From: Paraburkholderia caballeronis
Lineage (GTDB): Bacteria > Pseudomonadota > Gammaproteobacteria > Burkholderiales > Burkholderiaceae
DNA length: 64,000 nt
Assembly: GCF_900104845.1 (NCBI RefSeq)
Contig: NZ_FNSR01000001.1
Location: 2,232,001 to 2,296,000 of the forward strand
Reading direction: 5' to 3'
Below the pieces are notes generated by a model that did no database searches, was not told where the DNA came from, and saw nothing but the letters and a program-made list of their open reading frames with translations. This document shows positions 60,734-64,000 of this stretch, piece after piece; positions within the stretch are counted from its first letter, which is position 1; each line of letters opens with the position of its first letter. Made by a program: the position numbers and the translations under genes.

Positions 60734-61665
60734 AACCGCGCGCAGTCGTGTTCGCGTATCACAACGTCGGCGTGCGCTGCCTGCAGGTGCTGCTCGCGCG
60801 CGGCGTCGACGTGGCGCTCGTCGTCACGCACGAGGACAGCGCGACCGAGAACATCTGGTTCGGCAGCGTGAAGGCGGTCGCCGGGGAACACGGGATTCCG
60901 GTCGTCACGCCGGCCGATCCGCAGAGCGCCGGGTTGCGCGCGGCAGTCAGCGCCGCGCGGCCGGACTTCATTTTCTCGTTCTACTACCGGCACATGCTGC
61001 CGACCGGCCTGCTCGCGCTCGCCGCGCGCGGCGCGTACAACATGCACGGCTCGCTGCTGCCGAAGTATCGCGGCCGCGTGCCGACGAACTGGGCGGTGCT
61101 GCACGGCGAAACCGAGACCGGCGCGACGCTGCACGAGATGGCCGCGAAGCCGGACGCCGGCGCGATCGTCGCGCAGACGCCGGTGCCGATCCTGCCGGAC
61201 GACACCGCCGCGCAGGTGTTCGACAAGGTGACGGTCGCCGCCGAGCAGACGCTGTGGCGCGTCTTGCCGGCGCTGCTCGCGGGCGACGCGCCGCATCTGC
61301 CGAACGACCTGTCGCAAGGCAGCTATTTCGGCGGCCGCAAGCCGGAAGACGGCCGCATCGACTGGAGCCGGTCCGCCCAGCAGGTGTACAACCTGATCCG
61401 CGCGGTCGCGCCGCCGTATCCGGGCGCGTTCACCGACATCGGCGGCGAGCGTTTCGTGATCGCCCGCGCGCGGCTCGCGCGTCCGGGCTCCGCGCCCGCC
61501 CATTTGCCCGCCGGTATAAGCGTAAGCGATAATGCCTTTTTCGCCGTCTGCGGCGACGGCCGCGCGATCGCGATCCACGAACTGTGGCACCAGCGCGACG
61601 GCGCCGACACCGTCATCACGCCCGCCGCGTTCTCCGAACTCGTTCAATCAGTCTCCCGTCCATGA
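60730..61665 (+). CDS. arnA: ArnA formyltransferase domain as a separate protein
   Basis: A 311-residue UDP-L-Ara4N formyltransferase equal to the N-terminal half of E. coli ArnA. The catalytic N104, H106 (YNMHGSLLPKYRG) and D142 (KPDAGAI) match N102, H104 and D140 there. It uses N10-formyl-tetrahydrofolate. The stop overlaps the next gene's start (ATGA at 61662), so the E. coli fusion is replaced by two tightly coupled genes. Confidence 0.95.
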   Translation: MKPRAVVFAYHNVGVRCLQVLLARGVDVALVVTHEDSATENIWFGSVKAVAGEHGIPVVTPADPQSAGLRAAVSAARPDFIFSFYYRHMLPTGLLALAARGAYNMHGSLLPKYRGRVPTNWAVLHGETETGATLHEMAAKPDAGAIVAQTPVPILPDDTAAQVFDKVTVAAEQTLWRVLPALLAGDAPHLPNDLSQGSYFGGRKPEDGRIDWSRSAQQVYNLIRAVAPPYPGAFTDIGGERFVIARARLARPGSAPAHLPAGISVSDNAFFAVCGDGRAIAIHELWHQRDGADTVITPAAFSELVQSVSRP

Positions 61666-62711
61666 ACAAAAAAGTCCTGATCCTGGGTGTGAACGGCTTC
61701 ATCGGCCATCACCTGTCCAAGCGCATTCTCGAAACCACCGACTGGGAAGTGTTCGGGATGGACATGCAGACCGATCGCCTCGGCGATCTCGTCAAGCATG
61801 AGCGGATGCACTTCTTCGAAGGCGACATCACGATCAACAAGGAGTGGGTCGAGTATCACGTGAAGAAGTGCGACGTGATCCTGCCGCTGGTCGCGATCGC
61901 GACGCCCGCCACTTACGTGAAGCAGCCGCTGCGCGTGTTCGAACTCGACTTCGAGGCGAATCTGCCGATCGTGCGTTCGGCGGTCAAGTACCGCAAGCAT
62001 CTGGTGTTTCCGTCGACGTCCGAAGTGTACGGAATGTGCGAGGACGAGCAGTTCGACCCGGACGCGTCCGCCCTCACCTACGGCCCGATCAACAAGCCGC
62101 GCTGGATCTACGCGTGCTCGAAGCAGTTGATGGACCGCGTGATCTGGGGCTACGGGATGGAAGGCCTGAACTTCACGCTGTTCCGTCCGTTCAACTGGAT
62201 CGGCCCGGGCCTCGACTCGATCTACACGCCGAAGGAAGGGTCGTCGCGGGTGGTCACGCAATTCCTCGGCCATATCGTGCGCGGCGAGAACATCAGCCTC
62301 GTGGACGGCGGCGCGCAGAAGCGCGCGTTCACCGACATCGACGACGGCATCGACGCGCTGATGAAGATCATCGACAACAAGGACGGCGTCGCGACCGGCA
62401 AGATCTACAACATCGGCAACCCGACCAACAACTTCTCGGTGCGCGAACTCGCGCACAAGATGCTCACGCTCGCGGCCGAGTACCCGGAATACGCGGATCT
62501 CGCGAAACGCGTGCAGCTGGTCGAGACGTCGTCGGGCGCGTATTACGGCGCCGGCTACCAGGACGTGCAGAACCGCGTGCCGAAGATCGAGAACACGATG
62601 GCCGAACTCGGCTGGGCGCCGCAATCGACGTTCGACGACGCGCTGCGCAAGATCTTCGAGGCGTACCGCGGCCATGTCGCCGAGGCTCGCGCGCTCGTCG
62701 AGCAGCAGTAA
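61662..62711 (+). CDS. arnA: ArnA dehydrogenase/decarboxylase domain as a separate protein
   Basis: A 349-residue SDR-type UDP-glucuronate oxidative decarboxylase, equal to the C-terminal half of E. coli ArnA. NAD site GVNGFIG (9-15), catalytic Ser-Glu in STSEVYG (S120, E121), and Y150-x3-K154 (YACSKQLM). It makes UDP-4-keto-pentose for ArnB. Starts inside the formyltransferase stop codon. Confidence 0.95.
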   Translation: MNKKVLILGVNGFIGHHLSKRILETTDWEVFGMDMQTDRLGDLVKHERMHFFEGDITINKEWVEYHVKKCDVILPLVAIATPATYVKQPLRVFELDFEANLPIVRSAVKYRKHLVFPSTSEVYGMCEDEQFDPDASALTYGPINKPRWIYACSKQLMDRVIWGYGMEGLNFTLFRPFNWIGPGLDSIYTPKEGSSRVVTQFLGHIVRGENISLVDGGAQKRAFTDIDDGIDALMKIIDNKDGVATGKIYNIGNPTNNFSVRELAHKMLTLAAEYPEYADLAKRVQLVETSSGAYYGAGYQDVQNRVPKIENTMAELGWAPQSTFDDALRKIFEAYRGHVAEARALVEQQ

Positions 62712-62732
62712 CCGCGCGGCGAGGAAGCGGCC

Positions 62733-63629
62733 TTGGCCCGCATCGTCCTGAAGATCGACGTCGATACGCTGCGCGGCACGCGTGAAGGCGTGCCGAATCT
62801 CGCGCGCATTTTCGACCGTTACCGCGCGCGCGCAACCTTCCTGTTCAGCCTCGGCCCGGACCACACCGGCTGGGCGATGCGCCGCGTGCTGCGGCCGGGA
62901 TTCCTGAAGAAGGTGTCGCGCACGTCGGTCGTCGAGCACTACGGCGTGAAGCAGTTGATGTACGGCGTGCTGCTGCCCGGCCCCGACGTCGGCGTGCGCG
63001 CGGCGGCCGACATGCGCGCGATCCACGAAGCCGGTTTCGAATGCGGGATCCACACGTGGGATCACGTGTACTGGCAAGACAACGTGCGCCAGCGCGGCCG
63101 CGACTGGACCGTCGCGCAGATGCAGAAGAGCCACGAGCGGTTCGTCGACGTGTTCGGCGCGCCGCCGGTCACGCACGGCGCGGCCGGCTGGCAGATGAAC
63201 GACGCGGCGTTCGAACAGATCGACGCATGGGGAATGCGCTACGCGTCCGACGGCCGTGGACATTCGCCGTACCGTCCGGTGGTCGGCGGCCGCACGCTGT
63301 CGCACGTGCAGATGCCGACCACGCTGCCGACGCTCGACGAAGTCCTCGGCGTCGACGGCATCGACACCGGCAACGTCGCCGCGTGGCTGCTGAAGCGCAC
63401 CGACAACAATCCGCACGACCAGGTGTTCACGCTGCACGCCGAACTCGAAGGCCAGAAACTCGCGCCGGTGTTCGAGCAACTGCTCGCCGGCTGGCGCGCG
63501 CAGGGCCACACGTTTGCCACGATGGGCGACTACCATGCGACGCTGGACCCCGCATCGCTGCCATCGTACCCTGTCACATGGGGCGAGATCGCGGGCCGCT
63601 CCGGCCAGTTGATCGTCCAGCCCGACTGA
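62733..63629 (+). CDS. arnD: 4-deoxy-4-formamido-L-arabinose-phosphoundecaprenol deformylase ArnD
   Basis: A 298-residue NodB-type polysaccharide deacetylase. The metal site Asp is in LKIDVDTLRG (D9, D11) and the His pair in HTWDHVYW (H107, H111). It removes the formyl group so that L-Ara4N can be flipped. The start is a TTG at 62733 with GAGGAAGCGGCC before it; no ATG is in range. It closes the arn cluster. Confidence 0.94.
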   Translation: MARIVLKIDVDTLRGTREGVPNLARIFDRYRARATFLFSLGPDHTGWAMRRVLRPGFLKKVSRTSVVEHYGVKQLMYGVLLPGPDVGVRAAADMRAIHEAGFECGIHTWDHVYWQDNVRQRGRDWTVAQMQKSHERFVDVFGAPPVTHGAAGWQMNDAAFEQIDAWGMRYASDGRGHSPYRPVVGGRTLSHVQMPTTLPTLDEVLGVDGIDTGNVAAWLLKRTDNNPHDQVFTLHAELEGQKLAPVFEQLLAGWRAQGHTFATMGDYHATLDPASLPSYPVTWGEIAGRSGQLIVQPD

Positions 63630-63754
63630 CTTCCGCGCCGGCCGCGCGACGCATTCCGCGCGCAGCCGGCCGCCGACCCGTGCGCCGTACCGGCCCGCCG
63701 CGACGCTTCCTGCGCGCGACCGGCACCGCGCCGTCATAACAACCGGAGAACCAC

Positions 63755-64000
63755 GTGCCCATCGCAGTCGATCAACCCGTTCCAGACTTCACCGCGCCGG
63801 CGACCGGCGGCGACTTCACGCTGTCCAGTCTGCGGGGCAGCAAGGTCGTGCTGTATTTCTATCCGAAGGACAACACGCCGGGCTGCACGACCGAAGGGCT
63901 GCAGTTCCGCGACCTCTACCCGAAGTTCAAAAAGGCCGGCGCGGAGATCGTCGGCCTGTCGCGCGACAGCGTGCGCTCGCACGACAACTTCAAGGCGAAG
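63755..64000 (+). CDS. bcp: Bcp/PrxQ-type peroxiredoxin (3' end cut)
   Basis: The first 82 residues of a thiol peroxidase. The peroxidatic Cys44 lies in YPKDNTPGCTTEG. The position five residues on, Cys in E. coli Bcp (C-x4-C), is Leu here, so the resolving cysteine is elsewhere or absent. The GTG at 63755 (VPIAVDQPVPDFTAPA) follows ACCGGAGAACCAC. It runs off the right edge. Co-transcription with arnD, 125 bp before, is uncertain. Confidence 0.9.
   Translation, partial: MPIAVDQPVPDFTAPATGGDFTLSSLRGSKVVLYFYPKDNTPGCTTEGLQFRDLYPKFKKAGAEIVGLSRDSVRSHDNFKAK

Noticed and set aside
58369-61665. Apparent 1098-codon fusion ending with the ArnA formyltransferase
   Set aside because: Only the last 311 codons have protein-family similarity; the rest is a frame shadow of arnB and arnC, and the true start overlaps the arnC stop.

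Overview
The window is strongly GC-rich chromosomal DNA from a betaproteobacterium of the order Burkholderiales, most likely Burkholderia sensu lato (Burkholderia, Paraburkholderia, Caballeronia or a close relative). The evidence is gene content and order: phaC-phaA-phaB-phaR, surE-pcm-nlpD-rpoS, rluD/bamD head to head, trxA-rho-rpmE2, alaA-hom-thrC and an L-Ara4N (arn) operon with arnA split in two. The high GC content produces long meaningless open frames opposite almost every real gene. I saw no tRNA, rRNA, CRISPR array, phage or insertion sequence, and no region whose base composition clearly departs from the rest.

Layout. 1-3.8 kb: an FMN-dependent monooxygenase (cut by the left edge), an MFS transporter and a DUF411 cysteine protein. 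3.9-8.9 kb: the PHB storage locus (phaC, phaA, phaB, phaR), all on the minus strand. 9.1-12.2 kb: pgeF and rluD, divergent from bamD. 12.2-19.4 kb: rlmD, two predicted nucleases and the stationary-phase operon surE-pcm-nlpD-rpoS. 19.4-25.8 kb: a quinone oxidoreductase, a CoA-transferase, and the replication/repair genes dnaX-ebfC-recR. 26.0-32.0 kb: 4.5S RNA (ffs), trxA, rho, a MerR-MFS pair, mtfA and the zinc-independent L31 gene rpmE2. 32.2-35.3 kb: a GT-C membrane glycosyltransferase-like protein and a MATE exporter.

35.4-42.9 kb is a complete acetoin catabolism locus: acoX-SDR-acoA-acoB-acoC read leftward from a clear sigma-54 promoter, with the divergent enhancer-binding activator acoR and two inverted repeats suited to be its upstream activating sites. 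43.2-49 kb holds a secreted helix-hairpin-helix protein with a basic tail, a YidB-family protein, clpB behind a heat-shock (sigma-32) promoter, and an NsrR-like regulator divergent from a truncated haemoglobin with an NsrR-type operator between them. 48.6-55.1 kb carries moeA-moaD-moaE and alaA-hom-thrC. 55.6-63.6 kb is a Mth938-like gene followed by the L-Ara4N operon arnT-arnE/F-arnB-arnC-arnA(FT)-arnA(DH)-arnD, which modifies lipid A and confers resistance to cationic peptides. A bcp-type peroxiredoxin is cut by the right edge.

Most of the window is conserved core genome. I found no convincing undescribed multi-gene system. The observations most worth checking are regulatory (aco sigma-54 region, NsrR operator, clpB heat-shock promoter, a 12-bp tandem repeat ahead of the rpoS operon, a terminator module present in both orientations) and architectural (split arnA, Pcm extension, HhH protein with basic tail).
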